Source: Yamagishiella unicocca (lineage: Eukaryota > Chlorophyta > Chlorophyceae > Chlamydomonadales > Volvocaceae). Taken from it: a stretch of DNA of 64,000 bases. The stretch covers positions 56,690 to 120,689 of the forward strand of contig BDSL01000172.1 of the NCBI GenBank assembly GCA_003116995.1. Reading direction: 5' to 3'. Under the pieces are notes generated by a model that worked only from the letters and a program-made list of their open reading frames with translations, ran no database searches and had not been told where the DNA came from. Of this stretch, positions 45,940 to 55,205 are shown piece by piece. Position 1 is the stretch's first letter. Every line of letters begins with the position of its first letter. Made by a program: the position numbers and the translations under genes.

Positions 45940-46254
45940 ATGTCTTACCGGTATATCGGCTCTCCTCCGTTTGTGCCGTTTCCAGTTCCGCGTGAGGGCG
46001 AATCCCCGGTGGAATGGCACACTCGGTACGCTGAGAATGCAAAGAAATGTCTCACTGACTTGCGTTCCATGAAGCAGCCAGAAATTGGTCTGCTGGCGGA
46101 AAACATTAGGCTGTGCGAAAAGACAGAGGCCGCCGCGCGTCGTCACGCAGCTATGGGAAGTGCAATTCCAAACATGAATCGCGATCTCTTCAGCAGCCGC
46201 GAGGACGCAGAGGCCTATATGAAAGTCGACTCAGGAGTAGCTGCTCAGAAGTAG
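45940..46254 (+). CDS. Small hypothetical protein, 104 aa
   Basis: 104 residues from an ATG. Starts MSYRYIGSPPFVPFPVPREG, then a helical part (EWHTRYAENAKKCLTDLRSM, IGLLAENIRLCEKTEAAARRH). The higher GC content and coherent helical stretch support a real gene. AAAATTGA occurs about 50 bases before the ATG. No family recognised. Confidence 0.6.
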   Translation: MSYRYIGSPPFVPFPVPREGESPVEWHTRYAENAKKCLTDLRSMKQPEIGLLAENIRLCEKTEAAARRHAAMGSAIPNMNRDLFSSREDAEAYMKVDSGVAAQK

Positions 46255-46336
46255 CTTTTGCCCATGGCGACCTCCTAAATAAATTGATTATTATTCATTA
46301 TTTCATTGCGCCAAATAAATATTACATTATACGGCC

Positions 46337-46500
46337 TTAAAGGGCTCGACGAAGTTCACCTTGCCGTTCTCCCAGACGAAGTGGCCATCGATGCGGCCCG
46401 CGCGCAACATGGAGCCGGAAGCGTCGTAACCTTCATAATCAACTAATATGCTATAGTCCCATCAGCGCGTAAAGCACCGCCCAGACAGGCGCGAACGCTA
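46337..46500 (-). pseudogene. GC-rich coding remnant (TspO-like word)
   Basis: A GC-rich island in an AT-rich spacer. On the minus strand one frame ends in a clean stop after RAGRIDGHFVWENGKV and EPFKAV, and another frame upstream reads AFAPVWAVLYALMGL, close to the FgPVWtxLYaLMG signature of the TspO/MBR family. Neither has a start. It may be the debris of a transferred gene. The TspO match is short and may be chance. Confidence 0.35.
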
Positions 46501-46578
46501 AACTATCTTTCTGCTGATATCGGTGATCTTTGTGATATAGATATTTGTATAGATCTTGATAGATCATTAGGAGAATGT

Positions 46579-47595
46579 CTATGGGCCCTTGAAGATTTCA
46601 GCTACGTGCTTGTAGTCATTGAACCTCTGTCGGTCATTTTGATTGCGAATATTCTTTGGCTTCGTCCATGTTACAGGGCTTCCGCCAACGATGTCTGCAA
46701 TTATCCTAAGATATACAAATGCCTCGAAGTGATTCTTGCTTGGCAACTCGAATGCGGCACATTTTTGGACATCCTGATATTCCGATGACCGAATTGTGTT
46801 TACAATGGGCAGAATCTTCTCCGCCAGTTGTTCTCTGATGACATAGAACGTCTCCTCCTCTTGTCCCTGATCGGACGTTTGTGTTTTGATGATTACACCA
46901 ATATATTTATCAGCTATTTGCTGTGTAAACTTGAAGACCTGCTTCATGTCTCTGACACGCATCATGTCATCGAGCATATCAGTCGCTTGTGTGCTGAGAT
47001 CAGCATCGTGTGGTGCCACGACTACAGGAGTCACATTTCGTGGACTATTTATGACTTTGAATTTTATTGTAAGGTATGCGTTCAAAGCACACCTGATTGC
47101 TTCATTCAAATTTGTTTCGCTGCTATTGGAGCAGGAGTCGCTGTCATCATCATCATCATCATCATCATCATCACTTTTAAGAGTCGCTGAATTGTTTGTT
47201 GTAATTGACTCACTGTTACCAGTCGCTATGCGATGGTGAATTTGCCAATTTGGAACTTTACTGAACATGTCCTGCATAATGCGATCCATGTTAAACTCAT
47301 CAAGTGCCTTTGTGAGTGTATTATGATATATTTGTGGAACTGCATTCTTATCGTGAATGCTGTACTGAGCACGAATGTTAAGTTTTGTCTTCCCAATGTC
47401 CATATTGGGAATACGCACATAAAAGTCCCGGTATGTAATATCCAATTTCGTCTTTTTTGATCTGATTGATCTGATTGATCTGATGATTGCACGCATAATT
47501 TTGTTGTGTGTAATGTTGAATAATTCTGGTGTTGTTATCGTCGTTGGATGACCATACAGTAATGAAGCTGGAAAGGAAAACACTGTTTCTACCAT
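46579..47595 (-). CDS. Hypothetical protein with poly-Asp tract
   Basis: 338 residues from an ATG. A run of ten Asp (about 142-151, encoded by ATC/GAT triplets) is followed by a Ser/Asn-rich stretch. The C-terminal half looks globular (LNEAIRCALNAYLTIKFKVI, MKQVFKFTQQIADKYIGVII). IRSIRSIRSKK near residue 40 is a short repeat. No membrane segment and no recognised family. Confidence 0.6.
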   Translation of the reverse strand: MVETVFSFPASLLYGHPTTITTPELFNITHNKIMRAIIRSIRSIRSKKTKLDITYRDFYVRIPNMDIGKTKLNIRAQYSIHDKNAVPQIYHNTLTKALDEFNMDRIMQDMFSKVPNWQIHHRIATGNSESITTNNSATLKSDDDDDDDDDDSDSCSNSSETNLNEAIRCALNAYLTIKFKVINSPRNVTPVVVAPHDADLSTQATDMLDDMMRVRDMKQVFKFTQQIADKYIGVIIKTQTSDQGQEEETFYVIREQLAEKILPIVNTIRSSEYQDVQKCAAFELPSKNHFEAFVYLRIIADIVGGSPVTWTKPKNIRNQNDRQRFNDYKHVAEIFKGP

Positions 47596-47817
47596 AGCGA
47601 TTCAGTAACTGTGACGGTGTGACGGAGTGCAGTAAGTAGTCAGTCACTGTAAGTAGTCAGTCAGTCACTGTAAGTAGTCAGTCAGTCACTGTAAGTAGTC
47701 AGTCACTGTAACTGACGGTACTGTGTATGATGCACATATGGACTCACGCACGTGGTGAATCAATTTTTTTTATTTTGTTGTGTTTTTTAGAAATCTATGA
47801 GTTCAAGGGCAGTAGTT
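47596..47817. other. Spacer with CAGTCACTGTAAGTAGT repeats
   Basis: About 47628-47715 contains four copies of a 21-24-base unit AGTCAGTCACTGTAAGT. A TCAATTTT word lies at 47759. No gene. Confidence 0.75.
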
Positions 47818-48807
47818 CTATGAGTTATATATGTTGAGTTTGTTGTATTCAGTCAAGAAGAGTGGTGATGCTGTCGCTCCTGTGTCAGTGGTGGCAGCAA
47901 TGGTAGTTGGGGGGCCAGCATTGTATGCTTTTTCGATTTCCTCGATCGTTAGCGCGTAATTGTAATAGGCGAGATTCCCTATCTTGCAACCATCGATTGC
48001 CCCTGTCGGGAAGAGGTACAAATTGCCGTTGTTTTGACGGAGGGCGCTCTTCATGGTACTTGACTGATAGTGTACGTCATTGCAAAAGAAACTCATCTCA
48101 ATGCCGTTTTCGAACTCGTTCAATGGGACCCTGTCCCTGAAAACAAAGGTATACATGAGCCATCTATTGATACCCAGTTTGAATATGTTCTTACGCATAG
48201 AATTATCCTGTGGATCTGCTGAATTGGGTGTGGACGTGATAATAAATGGGGTGGGGTTTGGATCTTCAATAGTATTCACCTCCACTGCTAGCTCATTGTA
48301 CTTGCCATTGAATCGGATACGCGGACACTTTATCATTATATCTTGTGTGTGCGATAGCACCTCCTTAGTGCTTTCATCAACGGTCATAAGGTTATATGAC
48401 ATGTTGTCTCCCTTCACCAGAACGTCCTGGTAGGTGACGTCCGTCGGGTTGGTCAAAAGGAGCCAGAACTGATAGGTGAATTGCGCACCACCGTTTCTGT
48501 TGATAGATCTGGGGATTGCCGCAAAGGACATTGAGGATGGATTTAGTGTGTCGATGACAGTTCGTTGGATGGCATGGGCATCAGCAAAACCGGCAATAAC
48601 TAATGTCTTGGTATTCCCGTCGTAATTGTATTTCTGATCCATTACTAGTTTGTCACGTTTCAGGACCCACAAGGACAGCACATAGACACCATACACTGCT
48701 GCTATAGCAAGGGTAATCTGCATCGCGATGAAACCAATCGGTTTGTTAAATGCATACGTAATCAGAGATGCGATGACCAGAAGGAGAACTAATGTGAGGA
48801 TCAACAT
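47818..48807 (-). CDS. Membrane-anchored LamG/concanavalin-A-like protein
   Basis: About 329 residues from the ATG at 48807. Two N-terminal hydrophobic helices (LILTLVLLLVIASLITYAF and IAMQITLAIAAVYGVYVLSLWV) are followed by a beta-rich domain with FTYQFWLLLTNPTD, INRWLMYTFVFRD and DGCKIGNLAYYNYALTIEEIEKAYNAGPP. The last segment is the usual C-terminal signature of LamG/ConA-like jelly rolls. It shares the NYALT-x-x-xI-x(3)-Y-x-x-GP word with 50515-51429. Likely a virion surface protein binding glycans or protein, by inference. Confidence 0.75.
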   Translation of the reverse strand: MLILTLVLLLVIASLITYAFNKPIGFIAMQITLAIAAVYGVYVLSLWVLKRDKLVMDQKYNYDGNTKTLVIAGFADAHAIQRTVIDTLNPSSMSFAAIPRSINRNGGAQFTYQFWLLLTNPTDVTYQDVLVKGDNMSYNLMTVDESTKEVLSHTQDIMIKCPRIRFNGKYNELAVEVNTIEDPNPTPFIITSTPNSADPQDNSMRKNIFKLGINRWLMYTFVFRDRVPLNEFENGIEMSFFCNDVHYQSSTMKSALRQNNGNLYLFPTGAIDGCKIGNLAYYNYALTIEEIEKAYNAGPPTTIAATTDTGATASPLFLTEYNKLNIYNS

Positions 48808-48926
48808 ATTCAATCGACGCCTCGATAATTACTATTTGTTACGAATTATTATTCTGAAGGAAAAGAGAATGAAAAAAATTGAATGATGCATGATATCATC
48901 ACTATGTACAGAAGTACTCCTGCAGA

Positions 48927-50363
48927 ATGGCATCTACATGCTGCATTTGCAATGGCATCAATTCCGTTTTCACTGAATGTATCAATGCAAAGTGTGCACT
49001 CACAATGTGCGTTGCATGCACTGAACAGAGTATGAAGTCTGTTGAGACTGCGTTCAGATGCAAAGAGTGCCATTCCTTCAACCACAAGTTGGAAGATATC
49101 ATGATGCAATATGGCAAGATCATCAAAACCGACGTTTACATGGATGCATACACCAATTTCGTTGCACCCATGAAATTCCAGAGAGAGATATATCACAGAC
49201 TGCCGAGGTTATCGGGGGTCAAGCTCAGCTTGTACAAGCAAATGAAGATTAAGGGTATCAATGCTCTGAAAGCAATCCCAGAGGGTGATGATAATGACGA
49301 ATTTAAGGCATTCATACAAAAGCATCTGGCACAAAAGCAAAGGAAGATGAAAAATGTGGATGAAATCAATGAAATTGAGGCTCATGTGGAAAATGAAGAG
49401 GGCGATAAGGACACGGCAGGACAAGACCCCGTGGAACAGCTTAACGACCCCGTGGAACAGCATAACGATCCCGTGGAACAGGATAACGACGGAACGGCCG
49501 TCAGCGACGATCCAAGCACTGACACGGAGGATATCAGTCCTGATGAGGAGACTGGTGATGCCAACGACTCCCCACATCATGCCAACAAACATCCGCATAT
49601 TTGGCACTGCAAGCAGTGTATTGGATACGTGTGCCAAGATGAATCTTGCAAATACTGTGGGGGCACTCCGAAATTGGAGCAATGCAGACGAAGGGACTGT
49701 GCCAAATGTCACGCTAATATCTACAATTGCATAGATCTATGCATCAGGTGCGGAGAGCCGACCAAACATATCGAAGTGCCTCAAGACTTCAACACATGGG
49801 CTTCAAGCTTCTTGAGTTTGTCTTCGAATGTGCTGACAACAGATGCTCTTCATAGCATCCAGGACGGTGACATCAAAAAGGCATACGAAGCTGTCAGTTT
49901 GATGACGTCCATCAAGGCCCCTACGGATGCACCTATGGACATGCTCGTCCATAAATTGGAACTTAAGATTAACACGATGCAAAAAACAATTGCTGCAAGT
50001 GTGCGTCTAGATAAGGAGCTCGCACGGTACATCATCATCCGCAGGCTTCGTCAGACGGCCATATCGGCTATCGGACGTATCTTGCAGGCAAGTATTGATA
50101 TGCAGCAAACAGAGCGACAGACACATCAAATCCTCTTCGCATTCCGCAATAGCCTGAACAATGCAATCATGCATGTCTATCACTCAGTGCCCCCCACCGT
50201 AAGGTACACGTTTGCAACATTAGACCGTTCGTGGACGTGGATCCCTATCGTAAGTGCGGTAAGAAAGAAGCGGGTCCGAGCATCAGCGCCAGCTCTGGTT
50301 CAAGGAGATATTGCCGGGGGCTCGGGCGGCGCGGATGGCGCAGGATCGGTCAACACGCAGTAG
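48927..50363 (+). CDS. Double zinc-finger protein
   Basis: 478 residues from an ATG. Residues 5-47 have C-x2-C, C-x4-C, C-x2-C and C-x2-C pairs (CCICNG, CINAKCALTMCVAC, CKEC), a RING-like cross-brace. A second cysteine cluster near 228-276 (HCKQCIGYVCQDESCKYCGG, CRRRDCAKCH, CIRCGE) forms two or three zinc knuckles. Between them is an acidic linker with NDPVEQ repeats. The C-terminal 200 residues are helical. An AAAATTGA word is about 60 bases upstream of the ATG. An E3 ligase or transcription role is possible but unproven. Confidence 0.65.
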   Translation: MASTCCICNGINSVFTECINAKCALTMCVACTEQSMKSVETAFRCKECHSFNHKLEDIMMQYGKIIKTDVYMDAYTNFVAPMKFQREIYHRLPRLSGVKLSLYKQMKIKGINALKAIPEGDDNDEFKAFIQKHLAQKQRKMKNVDEINEIEAHVENEEGDKDTAGQDPVEQLNDPVEQHNDPVEQDNDGTAVSDDPSTDTEDISPDEETGDANDSPHHANKHPHIWHCKQCIGYVCQDESCKYCGGTPKLEQCRRRDCAKCHANIYNCIDLCIRCGEPTKHIEVPQDFNTWASSFLSLSSNVLTTDALHSIQDGDIKKAYEAVSLMTSIKAPTDAPMDMLVHKLELKINTMQKTIAASVRLDKELARYIIIRRLRQTAISAIGRILQASIDMQQTERQTHQILFAFRNSLNNAIMHVYHSVPPTVRYTFATLDRSWTWIPIVSAVRKKRVRASAPALVQGDIAGGSGGADGAGSVNTQ

Positions 50364-50514
50364 GTTCATGTAGACTATGTTGACTATGTTGACTAGACTA
50401 ATAGTCAAGAATATGACCATGATAGACCGACCATGCTGTGATTACCATGTTTACCATCTAGACATAATCTGCAGTCCTCCATGGTATTAATAATTATTTG
50501 ATTCCTTTCATTCC

Positions 50515-51429
50515 CTAAGCTCCTACACGATACAATGGTGAGCGCAGACCGTAACCTGCTAGACCCAGTCGTGTCAACAACGAGGAAGAGCTTGGGCCGT
50601 TCGAGTATATCGTTGAGATATCCTTTGGTGTTAGCGCGTAGTTGAAGAACTTCAGCTGTGCTATGTATGCACGTGGATCACGCATACCTGTGACACCAGA
50701 TGGTCCAATGTACACATTTCCTTTGCAAGGAGCGAATACGGGTCTTGCAGGGCGTGGTTCGATGTTGGGGTCCACAAGCTCGTTGACATTTGCGACGGTG
50801 TACATGGAAGAGTTTAGGTAGAGGGATAGGTTGTCGTCTTTAACGAGTGCGATAACATTGACCCATCGTTGGAGCGGAAAGTAATCGATCCGGCTCGTGA
50901 GGTATTTCGAGTTTGGAAGCATGAAGGTGTTGGGAAGGGCCGGCGATGCAGCCCCTGTTCGGATGGACACATAGAGAGTATTTGTGCTACCGTCCATGGC
51001 AACAATGGGATTTGCGGTCTCTATGGATGTGCCATCACTGGACCTCATGAAAATGAGTTGTGGCCCATCTGCTGTGGGCACGAAATCGATAAGATATAGC
51101 CAGAAACTGAATGAGAACTCCTGTCCATTCACAGTTGGAGGAATCTTGCTCTGATCGACACGGATTTGAGATGACATCCCATAGAGTTTCATGGCATCGC
51201 CTACGATGAGTGTTCCAGTCGTATTAACGCTTTTTAGCTTGATCACGAGGAATGCAATAAGGACCGCAATCGTAAGAAGTGCCAGGATGACAAAGATAGC
51301 AATGCTGCCCTTCTTGGCAATGCTATCTTTCAGTTTGTTCACAGTGGCTGCCCCGTTGAATTTCAATTTGTTAAAGACACTGGCCCCGTTCCCAGGAGCT
51401 GCTGGAGGAGATGGACTCTGGTTCTGCAT
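50515..51429 (-). CDS. Membrane-anchored LamG/concanavalin-A-like protein, second
   Basis: 304 residues from an ATG. One hydrophobic helix at about 40-65 (IAIFVILALLTIAVLIAFLVI), then a jelly-roll-like domain: NGQEFSFSFWLYLIDF, LYVSIRTG, QRWVNVIALVKDDNLSLYLNSSMY, IAQLKFFNYALTPKDISTIYSNGP. The WVxVIALVKDDNLSLYLN strand pair is characteristic of LamG folds. Similar to 47818-48807 in order and ending. Likely virion or envelope protein. Confidence 0.78.
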   Translation of the reverse strand: MQNQSPSPPAAPGNGASVFNKLKFNGAATVNKLKDSIAKKGSIAIFVILALLTIAVLIAFLVIKLKSVNTTGTLIVGDAMKLYGMSSQIRVDQSKIPPTVNGQEFSFSFWLYLIDFVPTADGPQLIFMRSSDGTSIETANPIVAMDGSTNTLYVSIRTGAASPALPNTFMLPNSKYLTSRIDYFPLQRWVNVIALVKDDNLSLYLNSSMYTVANVNELVDPNIEPRPARPVFAPCKGNVYIGPSGVTGMRDPRAYIAQLKFFNYALTPKDISTIYSNGPSSSSLLTRLGLAGYGLRSPLYRVGA

Positions 51430-51529
51430 GATGTCTCTACAATATGTGAATTTAATTTACAGATGGTTGAGATTTTGTGTTGTCCAAAAATATGTGCTTC
51501 AAATTAATACTATTTACGAGTATGCATCA

Positions 51530-51584
51530 TTGTTTCCTTAGAACTCCTTAGAACTCCTTAGAACTCCTTAGAATTCCTTAGGAC
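51530..51584. repeat. CTTAGAACTC tandem repeat
   Basis: Four or five copies of TTAGAACTCC lie between the LamG gene and the TBP gene, immediately downstream of the latter's stop. Confidence 0.8.
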
Positions 51585-52844
51585 TCATAGAGGTGGAATG
51601 ACGGACCTCTGAATGGATTCTCTGTGTGTCGAAGCAACACGGCAAACAAAAGAATACGTGTCCTCGAGTTGCGTGTATGAGTGTGCCCCGGTTATGATGG
51701 TGCACCCCGATTGAAATATGGCACATGTAACGCGCCGACAATCACCTGCACCATAGCCATTTCCGTTACCTTTACACTTCCTAGAACATTTGCAGACACC
51801 GTCCTGCACAATATTCATGCTCGTATTTTGGTGATTCCACATGAATGACACCTTGACTCCTGGGTAAATACATGGCTCAAAGCTCACAACTACACCGTAC
51901 TTCTGAGAGATTATAGTATGAAGGATGTCACGGCGGATGTTAAACCCCAGATTAAAATCACTGTTAATGAGGCATATCTTATAGCTGGACGCGAATGGTA
52001 CAATGTTACAGAAGAGCTGATCCCTTGATCCTATGTTGACACCACCATCTTCTTTTTCTTCTTCTTCTTCTTCTTCTTCTTCTTCTCTTGCGAGCGGTAC
52101 CAGAATCGACGTCGATGAAGAATCAACTTTAATTACCTTCTGCCCAAGAGCACGAACTGTTTCCACGACTCTGTTTAAGACACGTTCGCCTTCTTCAACA
52201 TGCCTGACCCCCGTCATTTGGATCCGACCGTTTCTGAAACACTTGACGTTGACGCCGCGCGTGAAGCCCGCATCAATGCGTTCCTTCTCCCAGTATATGA
52301 GAGTGCACTGGTTATCAAAATGACGAGCGGGTCTCCGCTTACGTCGCGAGCTTTGCTGAACTGGAAGGGGAACACCATTGGCATCCAATGCGGATCTTCT
52401 CACTAGGGTCAACATCTCACGACTATTAATGATCCGATTGTCGTCAATATTGTCAATGTTATTGGCGGTAGGGTTTACTTGGATATTATGTGCCTGCATT
52501 GATTCTGCGTTCATTGTTGTTGCTGCTGTTGTTGCTGTTGTTGTTGCTGCTGCTGTTGTTGCTGTTGTTGCTGTTGCAATCGTTGTAACGAATTGGACTG
52601 ACACAAATCCCCACTCGCTATCAGTCGTATTCTGCTGTTTTTTTTTTGTTGTAGAAGAGATAGCAGTATGCCAGCCTCGAAGAGGAACCTCACAGAAAAA
52701 GGCATCTAGATCAATGTTGACATTCACATCACCCGTCGCAGTTATTGTAGAAATCTTGTATGGTGTAGGGGCTATGTTATCACACATTTTGCAAACATCA
52801 CGATGATAGTCCTGACGCATTGTGGCACAGATCCTCTCTGCCAT
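51585..52844 (-). CDS. TBP: TATA-binding-protein-like transcription factor
   Basis: 419 residues from an ATG. Two TBP-type repeats are visible: in the first, PTPYKISTITATGDVNVNIDL and VKCFRNGRIQMTGVRHVEEGERVL; in the second, INSDFNLGFNIRRDILHTII, YPGVKVSFMWN and CAIFQSGCTIITGAHSYTQL. These match the strands and the FxSGxIxxTGA motif of the TBP saddle, as in TBP-like factors of mimiviruses. Low-complexity Thr/Ala (residues near 90-120) and Glu runs are inserted between repeats, making the protein much longer than cellular TBP. Acts with the virus RNA polymerase in promoter recognition, by family inference. Confidence 0.85.
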   Translation of the reverse strand: MAERICATMRQDYHRDVCKMCDNIAPTPYKISTITATGDVNVNIDLDAFFCEVPLRGWHTAISSTTKKKQQNTTDSEWGFVSVQFVTTIATATTATTAAATTTATTAATTMNAESMQAHNIQVNPTANNIDNIDDNRIINSREMLTLVRRSALDANGVPLPVQQSSRRKRRPARHFDNQCTLIYWEKERIDAGFTRGVNVKCFRNGRIQMTGVRHVEEGERVLNRVVETVRALGQKVIKVDSSSTSILVPLAREEEEEEEEEEKEDGGVNIGSRDQLFCNIVPFASSYKICLINSDFNLGFNIRRDILHTIISQKYGVVVSFEPCIYPGVKVSFMWNHQNTSMNIVQDGVCKCSRKCKGNGNGYGAGDCRRVTCAIFQSGCTIITGAHSYTQLEDTYSFVCRVASTHRESIQRSVIPPL

Positions 52845-53019
52845 ATCCTCCGGCTTAACTCGTGTTCTGGGTCGTAAGTCGTGTTCTGGGTGGTAATTAC
52901 AAAAGTCAAGATATATTCAAGATATAGTCACTCTTTTACTCTTCGTGTGGACTTCTTATACTCGGGCAGAACCTATAGAATTGCTAGGTTTTAGCTTCAG
53001 TTCGCAACCATATACAAAA

Positions 53020-55131
53020 ATGTGGGCTGTTAGTATCATAATAATGACAACATGTTCGTATTCCGCTCAAGGCGTCCTGCAGTGTTTTTCAGGTCGTTCA
53101 GGTCGAGAGAGATTCACTAGTGATAACCCAATCAATAACAAGAACAACGATGGCAACAATGACGCACCTTGTAATAATCTTATCGGGGAGTATTCTGAGT
53201 GTTTATCAGGTTACAAGGCATCGTCCCCTGCGGAAAATAAGATTGTGGCTTATGCAAATGATGCCACTGATTGCTCTCAAATATGCGATGATGACCAGGG
53301 TTGCAAATCCTTCTATTATGAACCCACGCGCAACCAGTGCACAACATTCAACAAAAGCGATATTGAAAGTGAAGCATCGGGGAATGGTGTAGTCGCTTGG
53401 AAGAAGCGAAAGCCAGTTCTGCAGAAACAAGCTAAAGGAAAACAAGATGATGTACCACCCCACATGAAGTTTCCGTATAACAACACATATTCCTCGGGCG
53501 ACTCGATGACATCAACCAATGCGTCGACACCATATTCATCATACACAATGTTTTCTTCAGCGACGAGACCAGGCCCAGGACCTACGCGGATACCCAAAAC
53601 CGATATGGCTATCGATGATATGTATCCTGAACATACATATTACAGTGAGGATACATCGCGCGAACAAAGTCAATATGACACTAATGGTGACGATGGCAAC
53701 CTATATTCAACGCCCTCATCCATGGTGTATCCTTACACAAAGAGCACTAGTAAGAGCATTACTCAGAGCACTAGTACCCCTGACAGCAGTATGAGTGGAA
53801 CTTCATCATATGTGTTGCCTTCAGCGCAATACAACAAATACGCAAGTGGAAACACTAACGGTGATGATGGCAACCTATACTCAACGCCGCCCCCATCCAT
53901 GGCATATCCTTACACAAGCACACCAAGCACAAACACAACAAACACAAAGAGCACTAGTAAGAGCATTACTCAGAGCACTAGTACCCCTGACAACAGTATG
54001 AGTGGAAGTTCATCATATGTGTTGCCTTCAGCACAATACAACAAATATGCAAGTGGAAACACTAATGGTGACAACGGCAACCTATATTCAACGCCGCCCC
54101 CATCCATGGCATATCCTTACACAAGCACAAACACAACAAACACAAACACAAACACAATGGGCACTAGTAAGAGCATTACTCAGAGCACTAGTACCCCTGA
54201 CAGCAGTATGAGTGGAACTTCATCATATATGTTGCCTTCAGCGCAATACAACAAATACGCAAGTGGAAACACTAATGGTGACAATGGCAACCTATATTCA
54301 ACGCCTCCCTCATCCATGGTATATCCTTACACAAGCACAAACACAACAAACACAATGGGCACTAGTAAGAGCATTACTCAGAGCTCTAGTACCCCTGACA
54401 GAAGTATGAGTGGAACTTCATCATATGTGTTGCCTTCAGCGCAATACAACAAATACGCAAGTGGAAACACAAATGAATCTAACTTTACTGACAGCAGTAA
54501 AGTTGGAATGCCGTATGTGCCATCTCAACAACAACAACAACAACAACAACCATTGATGTATCCGTACAGCAGCAATACGATGTTGGCTGTAATGCCATCG
54601 CCATACATGCCATCGATGGCACAAAGGTCAACTATGTATACTGCACCTTCAATAATGAACTCAGTTACTGAAACTTCTCCAATGAATTCATTTGCTGTCC
54701 CTCCATCAATGCGTTCATTGGATACCACTTCATCAATCAAATCATTGGATGCCCCTTTGTCAATGAGATCATTTGCTGTCCCTCCATCAATGAGTTCAGT
54801 TGCTTCCCCTCCACCGACGAATTCATTTGTTGCCACTCAACCTAAAAACTCGTTTCCTACCCCGCCATCGGTGAACTTTTCATCAGTCAACTCATTTGCT
54901 GCGCCCTCATCAAGAACTGACTACAGGAGTACCACACCTCTTCAACCGCAATTCACAATTAACAACGCAAACAACGCAAATCAAGGATCACAAGGATCAC
55001 AAGGATCACAAGGATCACAAGGATCACAAGGATCACAAGGATCACAACCAGCACCAGCAGTGAAGTATATTTTCCGCCCGCCACAGATTCAACAGCAGCA
55101 GCAGAAGCAAGATGGATGTGTTATATCATAG
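53020..55131 (+). CDS. Secreted/surface PAN-domain protein with long Ser/Thr repeats
   Basis: About 703 residues from the ATG at 53020; the open frame begins at a GTG 75 bases before. MWAVSIIIMTTCSYSAQG looks like a signal peptide. Residues about 47-110 contain CNNLIGEYSECL and ATDCSQICDDDQGCKSFYYEP with NQCTTFN, the cysteine layout of a PAN/Apple domain. Then come four copies of a 65-70-residue repeat (GNLYSTPPPSMAYPY, SKSITQSTSTPDSSMSG, SYVLPSAQYNKYASGNT), a second Pro/Ser repeat (NSFAVPPSMRS) and a seven-fold QGS run. No second membrane helix. A mucin-like virion fibre or surface protein is likely, by inference. Confidence 0.75.
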   Translation: MWAVSIIIMTTCSYSAQGVLQCFSGRSGRERFTSDNPINNKNNDGNNDAPCNNLIGEYSECLSGYKASSPAENKIVAYANDATDCSQICDDDQGCKSFYYEPTRNQCTTFNKSDIESEASGNGVVAWKKRKPVLQKQAKGKQDDVPPHMKFPYNNTYSSGDSMTSTNASTPYSSYTMFSSATRPGPGPTRIPKTDMAIDDMYPEHTYYSEDTSREQSQYDTNGDDGNLYSTPSSMVYPYTKSTSKSITQSTSTPDSSMSGTSSYVLPSAQYNKYASGNTNGDDGNLYSTPPPSMAYPYTSTPSTNTTNTKSTSKSITQSTSTPDNSMSGSSSYVLPSAQYNKYASGNTNGDNGNLYSTPPPSMAYPYTSTNTTNTNTNTMGTSKSITQSTSTPDSSMSGTSSYMLPSAQYNKYASGNTNGDNGNLYSTPPSSMVYPYTSTNTTNTMGTSKSITQSSSTPDRSMSGTSSYVLPSAQYNKYASGNTNESNFTDSSKVGMPYVPSQQQQQQQQPLMYPYSSNTMLAVMPSPYMPSMAQRSTMYTAPSIMNSVTETSPMNSFAVPPSMRSLDTTSSIKSLDAPLSMRSFAVPPSMSSVASPPPTNSFVATQPKNSFPTPPSVNFSSVNSFAAPSSRTDYRSTTPLQPQFTINNANNANQGSQGSQGSQGSQGSQGSQGSQPAPAVKYIFRPPQIQQQQQKQDGCVIS
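53680..54480. repeat. 200-bp coding tandem repeat, four copies
   Basis: Inside the PAN-domain gene. Each unit runs from GGTGACAATGGCAACCTATA to AACAAATACGCAAGTGGAAA, with length variation at the ACAAACACAAC triplet-rich part. Confidence 0.9.
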
Positions 55132-55205
55132 ACCCCTCCCTCCTTGATTATGTGGTTATGTGTGGTTATGTGTGGTTATGTGTGGTTATTATGTGACATC
55201 AGTCA

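Noticed and set aside
45739..46146. 135-codon minus-strand frame
   Set aside because: Overlaps the better supported plus-strand gene at 45940 and its upstream region; composition is irregular.
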